A DNA stretch of 64,000 nt from Lepidodermella squamata (GCA_047495785.1 JBLDXI010000017.1:3038001-3102000), one strand, 5' to 3'. Positions 25,501 to 38,197 are shown, counted from the first letter of the stretch. Numbers and translations: made by a program. Notes: generated by a model not told the origin, from the sequence alone.

Positions 25501-28500
25501 TCCTGGCCGACTACCGCGCCATTATTGCGTGGTTCAATGACGCGTACAAGCGGATGACTCTCGCGCAAACGCCGCGAGACATCGAAAGCTTGAAGGTCAT
25601 CATGCTACAGCACGAAGAATTCAAGTCTGAACTGACTAGCCATCAAGAGGTCATGGACAAAATGTTAATGGCCGGTGATGAGTTGATTCGAACGGCAGGT
25701 GTTGAGGAGGAACGGCGACTAGTTCGCGAGAAAACTGATTCGATTCAGGAGAGTTTGGTCAAGTTCGTCGATGCGTGGCGCTGGCGTAAGGTCGACTATG
25801 AGAACTCGCTCGACATCCTCATGCACAGCCACGATATTCTGGAGGTCGAAGCTTGGCTCGCGAAACACGAAGCTGCTGTTCGAACCCAGGAGACTGGTTT
25901 TACAGTGGCGGAAGTTGACGAGAACTTCGCGGCCCTGCGTGAACTCGAGTTGAGCCTGCCTTCGATTGAGCCGCGAGTTATGGCGCTGAAACAGCACCGT
26001 ACGCTGTTGGAAATCGCCGTGGACCGTAAAAAGGAGGCGGCTGAGCGGCAACGGCTTGATCAATTGAGGCAAAATGAAGAGGAGCGGGTCACTCGCGACC
26101 GCAGGCGACGTGATGAACGGCGCCGAACGGGCGAGGTCACCCCGGCTATGGTTGCCGCTGCTCGCCAACAGCAACAGCTGCAGCAGCAAGAGCGAACTGC
26201 CAGCCAGTATCTTGAAGCTCAACAACAACAGCAACAACAGCTACCACAAGCGGCTGTTACTGAAGTCATCCCTCAAAGGCAGTCGGCAGTCGCGCAAAAC
26301 GTCTATCAACAACAACAGCAACAACCTGCTCAGCAACCGAGGCCCGTTTCTGAAACATTGCCAGCCTACCAGGCGCCACCTCAACAAGTTCAACAGCGCC
26401 AGTCTGCTTATGTTCAGCAGCCACCTCAACAGCAACAGCAACCTTTCCGGCAAACGCCCCCGGTTCAGCAGCAACAACAACAACCGCAGAATGTGAGTTT
26501 TAGCCGAATTTCTAGCATATTTTTTATTATCAAGGAGGCTTGCGCTTATAACGCTGCAATTTTTAAGGTGGAACGCCAGTCGTTATTCAGCGTGCTTTCG
26601 CAATATCCGTCATCCGAACCCGTGGTTGTTGAAAACGGTAGTAACAACAGTTATACTACGCATAAGAGCGTGACGTTCGAAGACAACCGGATGGCAGCGT
26701 TGGCTCCGCAGCCGCCTGCCTATCCAACCCAGCTGCCATCACCGCCGAGTCGCTTTACGAATAACACGTACTCAGATAATTACGAAAATCAACAGCAATT
26801 CGACGTGCGGTCGTTCAGTCCGCCACCGATTGCGCCGCCCCCGCCGCCTCAGCAGCAACCGGTCGCGCCATCGCCTGTACCGGTTCAGCAGCAACAGCAG
26901 ATGCCCGGGCATCAAATGCAAGGCTTAGCGCAACTTGCGCCGGTCTACGTTAACATTCCGTCCAACAACCAACAAGCGCTGCAGCCGAACAAGCGTCGGC
27001 CCTCGGTCACATTCCGTGAACAAGTCACCGAAATCATGCCCTCGGATGAAGAGGTAAAAAACAGCATCCGCCGATGTTCTCGATATGGGACATGATTTCC
27101 TTGCACTCGTTTTCGTTTTATATACTGGCCTTTTTTATCTCGCTTTTTGAGGACACCCCTGCATCTCCTTCCACTGCTTCGGTCTGCTGCACTACTGCTT
27201 TCTCAACACCGAACTGCCAACCACCGCCTCTATCAATTCGCACTCTCGCTTTACAATTGGTTTATTACTCATCGCATATACAAAATTACTAGAAATTCAA
27301 TTATTCCCCTCCACTAACCCATCGTTATAGTGGCCCAGTTGCATTCACTTTAGTGCCTAGTTTAGATTCAACTTTACATTGCACCGATAAATCTACCTTG
27401 TAGAATTAATATGAAGGCCAGCAAAAGTCTTCATGTTGTCTTTGATCTTAGCACAACGAGAGATGAATCCCGCTTGAGAGCCATTTCTGTCGGTAGTGCC
27501 CCGCTATCTGCTTCGTCTAAAAACCGCATTGAACTTCGTGTTTGTTTGCCAAGCTTCTAAATGTTGTGTTGTGTTTGTCTTCCCTAACTTTAGTTGACAC
27601 CCGGAGCACAGCAACTTGTGTTGAAACCTCAAGAAAAGGTATTATGTTCTTTCCCTTGTTTTGTTTTTCATTTGTAAGAATTCCAACCTTTAGCAGTAAT
27701 GTGCAAAATGTTTGAATGCCAAAATTTAAGGTGGATTATTGATTTTTCAGGCTTACACACCGAAAGCCGCGCCGCCCGTGCAGCACAGTGGTTTCTTGCA
27801 CCGCAAGCATGTTTTGCAACCCGGCGGCCGGCCCGCTCCTGTTCGGTCGTGGAAAGAGTTGTTCGTGGTGCTATCCGGCCAGCTGTTATCGTTCTACTCG
27901 TCTAAGAAAGACTTCGACGCTCTGCGCCACTGCTCGCCGCCGTTGACGCTGGCGAGTGCGCACTGCGAAACGGCGACAGATTACCACAAACGCGCGCACA
28001 CATTCCGCCTTAAATTAGCTGATAAATCGGAATATTTGTTCTCCGCTCGCGATAACTTCCAACTGTTGGAGTGGATTCGACGCATTGAGCACTACGCTGC
28101 GGTTGATCCTCGCCACCAACTCGACGACTTCCATCCTCAAAACCAACAGCAGCAGCAGCAGAGGCCGGTAGCTCAACCTGCACCTGCTCAGCAGCAGCAG
28201 CCACAGCAGCAACAACAGCCGCAGCCGAGACCTCAGTTGGCGACCCTGCCAGCTCCTCAGCCGCAGCCTTCACCTGTACCCGTCGCTCAGCAGCAACAGC
28301 AGCCGGCCCCGAATGTGTATGTTCCCTCACCGTCCCCGCCCCAAGCGATGACCCAAGTGATGGAGCAGCGGATATCGCCTGAGCCAGTTGCCATGCCGTC
28401 TCAGCCGCGGCAGGTTTCACCCCAGCTGCCGACCCCGATTTCACCTCCGATGGCCGAGGCCCAGCCACAACCGGCTGTCTACGTGCACGAAGAGTTTGAC

Positions 28501-29882
28501 GATGAGCAGTTCGAATTGTCTACCACCCCTCAACCACAACAGGTAGGTATCTTCAGCGGCATTGAATTTGTTTGTTAATTTGCTATTACTTTCATAGCCA
28601 TCGCCTGTTCAAGCCGCTCCGTCGCCAGTCCGGCAACCGTCACCCCAGCCGGCATTCAACGGCCATCGCAGCCCTTCGCCGATTATGATGGAGACGGCTC
28701 TTACGGCCTCGCCGCCTCAGCCGCAACCGCCAGCACCGCAGCCTGCCAGACAGTCGCTGTTCATGCTGCCTCCCGCCGCTCCTCCATCAATGGCGTACCA
28801 GGCTGAACCACCCACGCAGGACACTTACAGGTTAGATTAATATTCTCGAAACATAACTCCGATAACATTGTTATTCATCTACTGCTTGATTATTAGAGAG
28901 AGACGCAGTGCGAAGCACACGATGAAAAACTGGGGAAATCCCCATTTGTACTAAAATGATTTGTTAGTAATTGAAAATAACCCTTAGTTGAAATCCTTTA
29001 GTTTTCGTGTCGCTGGTTATTTTTTTGTTGACATACCACATTTCAGTTAAATAACCTCTGCTAAATGTTGTCTTGTTGCTATGTAACCTATCCTTTAGAG
29101 ACATGCTGGAGGATGAGAAGCGCGAGCACGAAGCTGATGCCGACTACGTCAATCTTGACCCGTCGTTGAGTGCTGCAGCTGCTTCGTCGCTCATGTCGTT
29201 CGGAGCGAACCGGCGGAAGTCGAACCCGGCCGCTCCGCCTCCCATCGCTGTTGCCCCACCGGCGCTACCGGAACGGAAACCCGAGCCGGTTGCCGCTGAC
29301 CCGGTTGATATGGTGCCGATACGCAGGTCGCCGCAACTCATGGAGAGCATTCTCAGCGATGAAATCGAAGAGTACGAGAACTTGGACTCAGTGCCACGGG
29401 CTCGTCGCGCCGGCTCGAATAGCGAGCCCAGCTACCACAGCCCAGCCCCGGCTTCTCAGCCGTCGCAACCTTTCTCGCCAATCGAAGATAACAAGGTTGA
29501 ATCGAGCCGTGACAGCGATCAGATCATGAAACCCTTGGCCGTCGAATTGCCTGGCGAGCCGCAGACTCCAGAGACGCGCCCAGCTGCCGGGTCGATGGCT
29601 GGTAGTGGCCGTCGTCGCCGGCCCAGTCTGGAACTCGCGGCCGGTGAGGACGACGACGTGATTGGAGTTTTCGATAAAGAAGTCACAGAATCGGCGCCAG
29701 AAATTGAGCCCCTGGCGGCGTCACCCGGCGGCGCCCGAGGCCGCAAGGACTCTTCCCCGCCTATGTCACCCGCTGCAGGGTTCCCGCCTCGCCAGGGCAG
29801 CCTGCCGTCGTCGCAAAAGCAGAAGAGCCGGTTGCTGGACCGACTTGGCGGCAGTTTCAAATTTAACAAGAAAAATAAATAA
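13573..29882 (+). CDS. kst: beta-heavy spectrin (karst/SMA-1 type) with repeat-split actin-binding domain
   Basis: Giant cortical cytoskeleton protein that pairs with alpha-spectrin and cross-links apical actin. Twelve exons (13573-14935, 14990-15265, 15320-16007, 16287-17157, 17272-17615, 17682-22032, 22086-26492, 26568-27053, 27594-27638, 27751-28542, 28598-28830, 29099-29882) give 4,879 aa; fly and worm beta-heavy chains are about 4,050-4,100. Order: Gly-rich N-terminus, CH1 (about 74-182), a GPNGEY repeat block (about 241-450), CH2 (about 480-585), spectrin repeats from about 600 to 3940 (length fits about 30), and an SH3 inserted at about 1145-1200 (VALYSYSGRNF to GYVPANYIRL) that marks the beta-heavy class. 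A Gln/Pro-rich linker precedes a PH domain (about 4286-4392). A Pro/Gln- and Ser-rich tail ends in basic residues. Exons 6 and 7 are over 4.3 kb each. Intron 5 uses a GC donor. Confidence 0.96.
14323..14925 (+). repeat. GPNGEY-type coding tandem repeats inside the spectrin
   Basis: In-frame minisatellite within exon 1. Three 111-bp (37-residue) units lie at 14323-14433, 14434-14544 and 14545-14655, each with the pattern RGPNGEY..K..NG..I.RGPNG.V...IPA.ES..G. A fourth degenerate region (14656-14925) is built of shorter RGPNGEY, RGPTGEY and RGQNGEY copies. A precursor copy, QRGPNGEYFM, begins at 14293. Base substitutions between units are mostly at third positions, which suggests selection on the protein. 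Confidence 0.95.
17616..17681 (+). other. GC-AG intron in spectrin SH3 domain
   Basis: The donor is AGAAG|GCAAGT and the acceptor TTTTTAG|GCTC. Only this junction restores the SH3 reading WWLTRRLSDGRQGYVPANY; the nearest GT alternatives shift frame to a stop. Confidence 0.85.
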
Positions 29883-30388
29883 CGAACACCTCTTCTTCGG
29901 CTTTCCTAACAATTTTGTGAGCACAGCAGGTCATGCATTTATGTCGAGATTTTTTTATCATACTATTTTTGCTTGCCTTTGCGATGTCTGTTTTATTTCG
30001 AAGCGATCGTCATTTTTTCGTTCGGCTGTCGATTGTTTTAACGCTCTCTCTATCATTTTAACTCGCGCATGCCCTCCTGTCCCTGTATATATTATATAAT
30101 TTTAAACGCTCACCGAGAAACAAATGGCCTGCACGCTTTGATTTTTCTTCTTCGTTTTTTTTCCATGATTGATGATGATAATTTTTCCCAAAAAGATGAG
30201 AAGGCATTAATTTTTCTAGCTTCTGAACTCGACCCATTTCGTTGTAAATATCATAGCAGCAGGCGAACGGCAATTGAATAAAAGAGAAAATATTGCTCCG
30301 AATAAAACGAATGCATGGTGATAAAACTACTTCTTTTTACTCAAAAATTCAGCAAAAAAAGATCACAGCAGTCAATAATAACTCGAGA
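29883..30388. other. 3' UTR space between convergent spectrin and EFCAB7-like gene A
   Basis: Convergent 3' ends about 500 bp apart. AATAAA at 30277-30282 on the plus strand is the likely spectrin poly(A) signal, and GAATAAAA near 30299 is a second candidate. No coding evidence. Confidence 0.55.
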
Positions 30389-32669
30389 CTAGAGTATGTC
30401 AATCGCACTCAAAAGAAATTCAGCATTATCATCTATAAATTTTGGCAGAATAAACAGCAGAGGAGCTGTGTTATTTGCTTCAACGGTTAAAGTCATCAAA
30501 TGAGGATCATCTGCTTTTTTAGATTTTCCCATAACACTTTCAACCAAGCAGTTTATTGAGTCTTTGATGTCTAGCCGCAGTTGAGCAGAGTGACTACTCT
30601 TATTCCGGATGACCAATGTTCCGTGCGTCTGGTTAAAAAGCTCGTAGACGTGTAAGCCAAGATCATTGAGCCGAGCGTGGGGCACTTCACGGCCGGATGA
30701 CAGAACTTCGCCAATAACAGCGTGTCTAATTGGACCTTTAGTGCTGGATAGCTCTTTACCAGCGACAACCTTCACATCGCGAGGATTTTTCGACTCAGTA
30801 AACACCGAAATCTTGTAGCCGCAGATTTCGTTTAGGACTAACTGGCTCGAAATGCCTAGATTGCTCAGCCCGATCATAACATCTTCAATGCTGTCTCTGC
30901 TGCCCGAGTTCAAATCGTATGTGAAGAGTTTGATAAAATTAGGCAAAGTCAACACCGGTTCTTTTTCTTCATCGGAATCTTTGTCAGAATTTTCATCGGA
31001 ATCCTCCTCAGATTCATCTTCAGAATCAGGTGGCTTTGCACCAGAACGAGCTACAGCCTCTTTCCAAGCGCGCTCGCTCATTTCATTCTATAAAAATGAT
31101 GAAAATAATTCAAAATCAAAATGAGTCCGGATAACGCACTTCATTTTCTGAATTTCGGTAGAAATTGGCAAAGGCTTCTTTTGATAGCAATCTATCGCCA
31201 TTGAGGTCGAATAGCTCGAAAATGTCTTCAATAACAGCAGCAAAGTCGTTGGCAAGTTTCCCATTCGGCAGCATCAGTTTTGGCCGTTGTGTATTCTGTT
31301 CCTTTCGTACCTCTCGATCTTTTAAAATGCAACCGGTAGTGTAGGGTACTATGAGATATCGCCCAGCAGGTAAAACGCATGAACCTTGCGCTTGGCCGAA
31401 ACCAAATTCTGACAAGTAAACTTGAGCGGCCTGAAATTTCAAGCGATGAAAGTGAATTAATGGCTAATGAAGTCTTACAGCTGCTTCCGACAGTTCGCCG
31501 ATTATATACACACCAATATCAAGACTTTCGAGACGTTGGCTCAGGCGGCGAGATTTTGCAACTTCGATGTTGAGACAAATTCGTGTTTCACGCCTCAATT
31601 CAAGTCGATAAAACGGGCTTGAATATCCGCCTTTGCTCGGGTCATCCAATAGAAAATATCCTCGCATTGTTTGCTCATTCCACGTCTATGTAATCAGAAG
31701 TCATACAATTTTATAGTAAATTTTTGAATTTTTTACGTCAATGCGCGGAATTTTCGGCCGATGAGCCAACGCCGGATTCATTGATTTCCTTATCAAATAA
31801 CCACTCAAGTCATTATTGCGAGTTGAATGTTGGCGATCAACAGATTTTCGTGTGCTTGGTGGGGACTGCTTGTCATGATAGATGTGATGAGCGCTCGAAT
31901 GAGATCGCACTTTGTCGTAGTCCTCTTCGTAAGCCCGCTCATCGCGTTCAGCTCCATGATGGCGATGTTCCCTGTCCGCTCTATGATACTCATACCTCTC
32001 ATCGCGACTTTCCGTCAAATAATCGTTTGATTTCGCAGTTGATTGTCTCAATCTTTTTTCCCTGTTCTTCTTCGCCAAGTCTCGGCACTCTAATGATGTA
32101 TCAACGATGCTCTGGCACAACTCTTCATATCTAACCCGGCCATCAGATGGTATCCGCAATGTCCCGATGAGTTTTCTGAACTCAGATGTTGACATTCTCT
32201 CGCCATTTGAAGTCAGAACAACCTCAATTTCCCTGATATCGACATACCCTGATCGGTTTTGGTCGAACAGCGAAAACGCCCGGATGAGGTCCTCGAATGA
32301 TGGAACGCTTTCTTCGTGACATATGCGAGAGAACGATTTAAAGTCTAGCACATCATTATTCGAAAACTCTCGCCACAGTTCGTTGACTAATCGATTAGTT
32401 GGATGGCGGCCAGATAAACATAGCGCTCTCAACAGTTGTGCTTTCGAGTTCATCGGGGTCGATAGTGACCGAGAGACGGCCAGAAAAGAAGCCTCGATTT
32501 CATCAGGAGTTTCGTCGATTACGTATCTCGTCTCGCTACGTTGAGGCTCAACATGCTCCACAATTTCTCGTCTATCATCTTGCGAGTGGTCGTAGTGGTT
32601 TTCAGGTGGGCTGTTCAATGTTTCATGCAATATTTCTTTGGCCTTCCGCCCACTACCACAGCAGCTCAT
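30389..32669 (-). CDS. EF-hand / calpain-domain-III-like protein, paralogue A (EFCAB7-like)
   Basis: Four exons (32669-31737, 31685-31479, 31430-31140, 31087-30389) give 709 aa. N-terminal MSCCGSG could be palmitoylated. EF-hand region about 95-190: loop DQNRSGYVDIRE is canonical, while the next (PSDGRVRYEE) lacks an acidic position 1. A charged RE/HH-rich linker follows. A calpain domain III-like C2 module begins at about 312 (GYFLLDDPSKGGYSSPFYRL to LPAGRYLIVPYTTGCIL). A third EF-hand, DLNGDRLLSKEA, has Arg at position 6 and no Glu at 12. An acidic DSEDESEEDSDENSDKD run and a second C2-like module close it. No catalytic calpain domain is present. The plan resembles vertebrate EFCAB7, a ciliary Hedgehog-pathway protein, but that orthology is inferred. 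Confidence 0.75.
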
Positions 32670-33140
32670 CGAAATGGGTTAAATCTGCAATTTACCAGGT
32701 TTTTGTAATCAATCAATGAAAATAATTCCAATCCAAGAGGACAAGCGAGGAAATTAACGTAAACCAAAGTTTAAGAACGTATTATGTCATAGATGCTCCT
32801 TACCACGTTTTATCGAGCCAATCGCGAATTTTCACTGATAATCGTCTAAATACACAAGATAAAGGCTGATATAGCAGTGTCAATAGTAAACGGATTTACG
32901 CAGTTTTATTCTTGGATCAGCCAAACGGTGTAGTGTAAAAATTGCGAAGTAGGTTATTTTCAATCAACACTTTGATTTCACAACAAATAATTACAATATG
33001 GGCAAGTTTTTTGCTTCAGCGTATGTGTGTGGAACCAGAAAAGAGTAAAAAATGGCACACTTTACTAAGTCACATGTAACTAAATTTTAATGATCACGTG
33101 AGTCATCATGCGGTCATTGTTTCTTGCTAATTGCACCCAT
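32670..33140. other. intergenic between the two EFCAB7-like paralogues
   Basis: About 470 bp on the 5' side of paralogue A and 3' side of paralogue B, both on the minus strand. AT-rich. No coding frame, repeat or strong promoter motif recognised. Confidence 0.5.
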
Positions 33141-35351
33141 TTACGGCTGAATGATCTCAAAAGATGATATTACGAATTCAGCCATGCGTTCCGGATGATT
33201 TGGCACAACGAAAAGAAGAGGAACTGGGCTGCCTGAGGCGACTGTTGAGGTAACAACGCTCTTTTTACCGTCATTGCCGTCTTTTGTCCGCAGACTACCA
33301 CTCGCGGTTCCGAAAACGCACGCTGCAGACATACTGGCGTCAAGTCGTAGTTGAAGACGAGTTTTCGGAGGGCCTTTGTAGTTCACAACAACTTTGGCAT
33401 GGCGATCGTCACTGAACGCGAAAAGGTAGACTTTGGCTTCACTCAAACTCGTGAAAATCTCGCGGCCGGCATTGAATGCCTCCGAAACCATCGCCTCGCG
33501 GATAGGGCCGACAGTGCTCGATAGTTCTTCTGCAACCGCGAGCGTTAAATTGGCTGGATCGGGTGACTCAATCAGGAGCTGTATGTTGTACCCGCAAACT
33601 TCCTCCATGATCAAATTACGAGATATACCAAGGTTGCTCAAGCCTATCATTGTATCTTCTAGGCCATCTTCATCGCCTTCGCCCAACTCCAGCTCAAATA
33701 GTTTAGTGAAGTTCACGAAGGACAACTTTTGCCCCTCAGCTTCAGATCGCGCAAGCACGCCTTTCCAGTCCCGATCGTCTAAAACATTCTAATAAAATAC
33801 ATAATTTGAGTACAGAAACTGATTAAAAAGTTCATTTCGGACCTCATCCTCCGAGTTTCGGTAATAATTAGTGAATTCGACCTTTGAAAGGAAGCCATCG
33901 CCGTCCAAATCGAAAAGCCTAAATACATCTTCAATGCAATCCATGAAGTCCTTCGTCAGTTTTCCATTCGCAAGGACGATCTTCGGGCGCTGTCCGGTTT
34001 TGCTCTTCACGGACTCTTGGTCCTTAAGAATGCAGCCAGTTGTGTAAGGCAATAGCATATACCGGCCTGGAGGCAAAACACAGACTCCTTGAGCCTGACC
34101 GAAGCCAAATTCGGATAAATAAATTTGAGCAACCTAATGATACAAAGATAAAGACCAATCGCAATTGACAACAATGATCTGCTTACCACTCCTTCTGACA
34201 ACTCCTTGATGATGTAAATGCCTACATCAAGCTTGTGGAGCCGTTCGCTCAATCTTCGTGATTTTATCACATCAACGCTCGCGCAAATTTTTGTTTCTCG
34301 CTTGACTTCAATGCGGTAAAAAGGCGTGATGTACCCTCCTTTGGAAGGATCGTCTAGTATAAAATAGCCGCGCGAGGATCGTTCGACCCATGACTGAAAT
34401 ATAAAATTGACAGCGGTGTGGAATTTCAAACTGATATCGATAACTTACGTCCATCTTTGGTAATTTCGGTTTCGGAGCGTTGGCAGGGTTCATTAATTTG
34501 CAAAATAAACTGTCTGGGTGCCTTTTTTCTAGTTGATCTTGCAAAACTTGGTTTTGCTCAACAACTTCTCTTTCTTTTGATGGAGATCTGTCGATAGGCT
34601 TGTTAGCGGACTGAGGTCTGATTGAAGTTACTCGAGTTAAATTTTTGTTTTCCTGATGTGGCGCTGGATCTTTTAGACGATGGACGCGGCCTTTGCGAGT
34701 GAGCTCGCGACATTCTACGGTGGTCATGGCAATGTGTTCGCAGAAGTCAGCGTATTTTATGCGACCGTCCGAGGATATATTTATAAAGGAAAGCAATTTC
34801 TTAAACTCGTCCTTCGTCATCTTTTCTCCTCGCGTTGTTAGGGCAACCTCGAGCTCACGAATGTCAACGAAGCCATTGCGAGCTTTGTCGAGATCGTGGA
34901 AGGCCCGAATGTAATCATCCTTAACCGGTAAGCGTTCCTCCCTGCAAATTTGCGTGAAGGCTTTGAAATCGACACCATCGGGTCCGGCAAATTCTCGCCA
35001 TAATACGTTAATTAGTCTTTTGGAAGGATGGCGACCAGATAGATATAATGCCCGAAGCAACCTTTCTTTGGAAGAAATCGGCGAGTTCAAAGAGTTAGAT
35101 CCAACTAGATATGCAGCCTCAATGTCGGCGTGAGTTTCACTGTCGTCATGGCCTTTGTTGCCAGAGTGCAATGGGGCATGATTTGCATGAGAGCTAGCTG
35201 CCATTATGTGAACAGTCTCTTTTTGCCTGTCTTGTGTATGGTGATCGCTAATTTGTATGCTTTCTTGAACGGGAATAACTCGTGGAGGTGCAATTTCAAC
35301 AGGCTTCTCAATAGGTCGATTCACCCGTCGAGCACTGGTGCAACACTGCAT
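33141..35351 (-). CDS. EF-hand / calpain-domain-III-like protein, paralogue B (EFCAB7-like)
   Basis: Four exons (35351-34449, 34393-34187, 34133-33843, 33788-33141) give 682 aa. Intron phases match paralogue A and exons 2 and 3 have identical lengths (207 and 291 nt), so this is a tandem duplicate. N-terminus MQCCTSARR. The first EF loop (DKARNGFVDIRE) has Ala at position 3. The first C2 module runs from SRGYFILDDPSKGGY to LPPGRYMLLPYTTGCIL. The third EF-hand, DLDGDGFLSKVE, is fully canonical, unlike that of A. The second C2-like module (about 560-682) ends FVISSFEIIQP. The acidic insert of A is absent. The likely role is calcium-responsive scaffolding or membrane binding rather than proteolysis. 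Family assignment has the same limits as for A. Confidence 0.75.
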
Positions 35352-36924
35352 AAAGTGAATAAATTCTGATTATTCAATGTGTTGTACGCTTTACGAACAG
35401 CATTTTAACGTAATCCCAGCGTTAACACCCTAAAAAGTATAAACAATTATGATAAATTAGAACTCTGCAATCAATTATTTAATCGACAGCTGCCATGTGC
35501 ATGAACTGTTGAACACTCGGGAGCACTGTAAAAAAGGAAAACCTCGCCACAGAGGGTGAAGGAAGCAGTTTATTCTCAGGAGATACTATACCGAGCAATT
35601 TGTCAAAGCGGTCAACTTGTAGAAGTTTTTTTTAATCAAAGTTATCAAACATAAAGCAAGTAATCAAAGAAATTTAAGAAATTTATCAAAAATCATAGCA
35701 AACTATCATAGGTATTGTGAAGTGCTACAGTATGCTCAAGGTAAGTATTCTTGGGCTTTCCAACGGTAACCCACTCAAGGGGTCTTTGTCTTGATACCTC
35801 TAAGATATGGCTATGCGAAAGTCGCCCCATTTTTCGTGGCAAAGTCACCCCGGCTGGCAAAGTCGCCCCATTTGACGGTATACCCGTATTGGATATTACC
35901 CGACAGAGAATTAATTTCATTTCCGACGTGTGTATACGAAATGAAGCGTCGCTATGGTAATAAATGCATTTTTATAAAATATATTATATAACTAAAATTA
36001 TTGTGATATGGTAACTAAAATTAAAATTTGTTCAAGGATTTCAGTTTGCGCGGGCTAGCGTCGATTTGAAGAAGGCGACGAAGTTCGCGGTGCATTCTGC
36101 GTTTTGTTAGCGCAGCTTTGGGGTTACTAATCCTTAATCCTTCGATTACCGATTAATCAACTAATAATTGAGGCGTTGGCAGTTTTGTTGAGCAGTTATA
36201 TTTATGCGTTCAGGTATCGTTTGCCCGTGTTTCATGGCCGTCTCAGTTTGCTTTTTACTTATGTATGACTGGGGTCACAGCTGATTGCTTCTGAGTGGTG
36301 ATGATTCATCGTATGTTGATCACGTATTCATTCACTTTGTCGCTAAGATTTGTTCAATCCAAAATAATGTTATTTGCTTTTGATATTTAAAGCCAATCTT
36401 CCCACCGGCCAGTGTGCGAAGTTCGGGGTGTACTGTCCTCCCCACCTCGAGAGGTGCAGACAAGAAAACCCCGAAAAAACACAGAAGGGGGGCCTTTGGT
36501 CGGATAATATTGGCTGAAATGCCTAAGCGTACCCCCACCTCGAAGATTCTACTTCATCCACTGCCACCGGCCCTTGTTGCTCATTTGGGCAGAATTTCCG
36601 CTCACGCTTTCTCTGTCTAACGAAGTAGTAAAACGTATGAAAACCTCGCGAAAAGTGTGATTTCCTGTGCAAGTCAGCTGTGTATTATCTTAAGATCAAT
36701 CAGCCAATCAGTCATAGCAAAAAAATTTCAGAATCCCATTCTGGAATGAAGATTTAGAATATAATATAATGATATATTACACCAACAGAATATTTCAAGA
36801 GTATTCTTGCGATATTTACTTGCCTTTCTTGTTTTTCGGTGAATCGAACAACTAAACTCCGTCATTTGATATATTGTCATCTATTTATTTTTATTTTTGC
36901 ATAGCACATTTTACTGAACACATT
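35352..36924. other. intergenic between divergent paralogue B and NIPA
   Basis: 1.6 kb containing promoters for both neighbours. Short direct repeats of the type AAAGTCGCCCCATTT lie at 35818-35873. A GC-richer patch at 36400-36620 carries only short open frames with no recognisable domain and may be an old repeat. The rest is AT-rich. Confidence 0.45.
35818..35873. repeat. short direct repeats AAAGTCGCCCCATTT
   Basis: Two exact copies at 35818-35832 and 35859-35873, with a variant AAAGTCACCCCGG at 35840-35852 between them (spacing about 20 bp). They could be a decayed minisatellite or clustered protein-binding sites upstream of NIPA or paralogue B. Confidence 0.8.
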
Positions 36925-38197
36925 ATGGAGGACTTTTTGATCGGCCTTCTCTTGTCACTTAGCAGCTGCTTACTGATCGGCACCAGCTACATTTTAAAGA
37001 AGAAAGCCTTGATTCAATTGTCTAAGAAATCTGTTCGCGCCGGTAAGCGTTTCTCTCGTCTGAAAGATTATTATTTATTCATAACGTAAATAGGGGATGG
37101 TGGCTATGGCTACTTGAAAGAACCGATCTGGTGGATGGGTTTGATAATGAGTACGTTGATCGCGTCTTAGAAGTTCAAACTCAAATTTTGTTTTCATTAC
37201 CAGTGGGTTTAGGAGAGGCTTTCAACTTCTCAGCTTACGCGTTCGCTCCTGCAACTCTCATAACCCCTCTCGGCGCTCTGTCTGTTTTGGTTAGCAACAT
37301 TTGGGCTGTTCAGTTGATGGGCGAAACGATGAACATTCTGGGAAAAATTGGCTGCGTATTGTGCTTATTGGGCTCCACTATTGTTGTGTTTCATTCGCCA
37401 AAAGAACAACCGGTTTCATCCATCTCACAACTGGGTCTTCTCATGCTCGAACCTAGTGAGTCTTTTCAAGTTTCATTCTACTGTATACATCGGGCGCTAT
37501 TTTTTTAGGTTTCGTGGTGTTCGCCCTGGCTGTTATTTCCGCTACAGTTGTACTCATTTTCTACTACGCACCCCGATATGGCCGAGTCAACGTTGTATTC
37601 TATATTTCCATTTGCTCGCTTCTTGGCTCATTCACAGTCATCGGATGCAAAGCCTTGGGCGTCGCCATAAAGGAAACGGCTGGGGAAGGACCAAATCAAT
37701 TTCTCAATCCGTTGACCTGGTTTTTCATTATTGAACTCGCCGTGTGTGTAGCTATTCAAATGAACTTTCTTAATCGGGCTCTTGATACCTTTAGCATGAC
37801 TGTAGTCGGACCAGTCTTTTACGTGTTTTTTACCTCATCTGTGATAATTGGATCAGCTATTTTATTCAAAGAATGGCAGAGGGTGTCTGGTGTTGACATG
37901 GCGGGAACGCTGTGCGGCTTTCTCGTCATCGTATCTGGAATCTATCTACTTAATGCATTCAAAGACATGCGATTCGGTCCAGACTATGTCACATCGTCTC
38001 TGCCCCTTCCATCAGATCGTGACTCGTTGCAGACGCCGTTGCTACCAATGGACGATGTTACTTCGCTATCCGACGCGTCATCGCTATTGACCGTAGCAAC
38101 TCCTCCATCCCCAGACACATCGAGCAAACAAATTGGACAACAAGGTAACTGGGTAAACGGCGGTCTAACAAAGCGGATTGAGCCACTTATCAGCTAA
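36925..38197 (+). CDS. NIPA: NIPA-family magnesium transporter
   Basis: Nine-helix membrane protein of the NIPA/NPAL family, which moves Mg2+ across plasma or endosomal membranes. Four exons (36925-37042, 37094-37150, 37204-37455, 37509-38197) give 371 aa. Diagnostic blocks: an N-terminal helix followed by SYILKKKAL, then YLKEPIWWMGL, and FNFSAYAFAPATLITPLGAL, which matches the family's 'ANFAAYAFAPA.LVTPLGALSV' motif. GKIGCVLCLLGSTIVV and NRALDTFSMTVVGPVFYVFF also match. The C-tail (about 310-371) is polar and Ser-rich. Vertebrate NIPA2 looks like the best comparison, but no paralogue is assigned. Confidence 0.93.

Noticed and set aside
28010-28468. Minus-strand Ala-rich frame
   Set aside because: Antisense of the spectrin poly-Gln/Pro region; CAG/CTG-type repeats give open frames on both strands.
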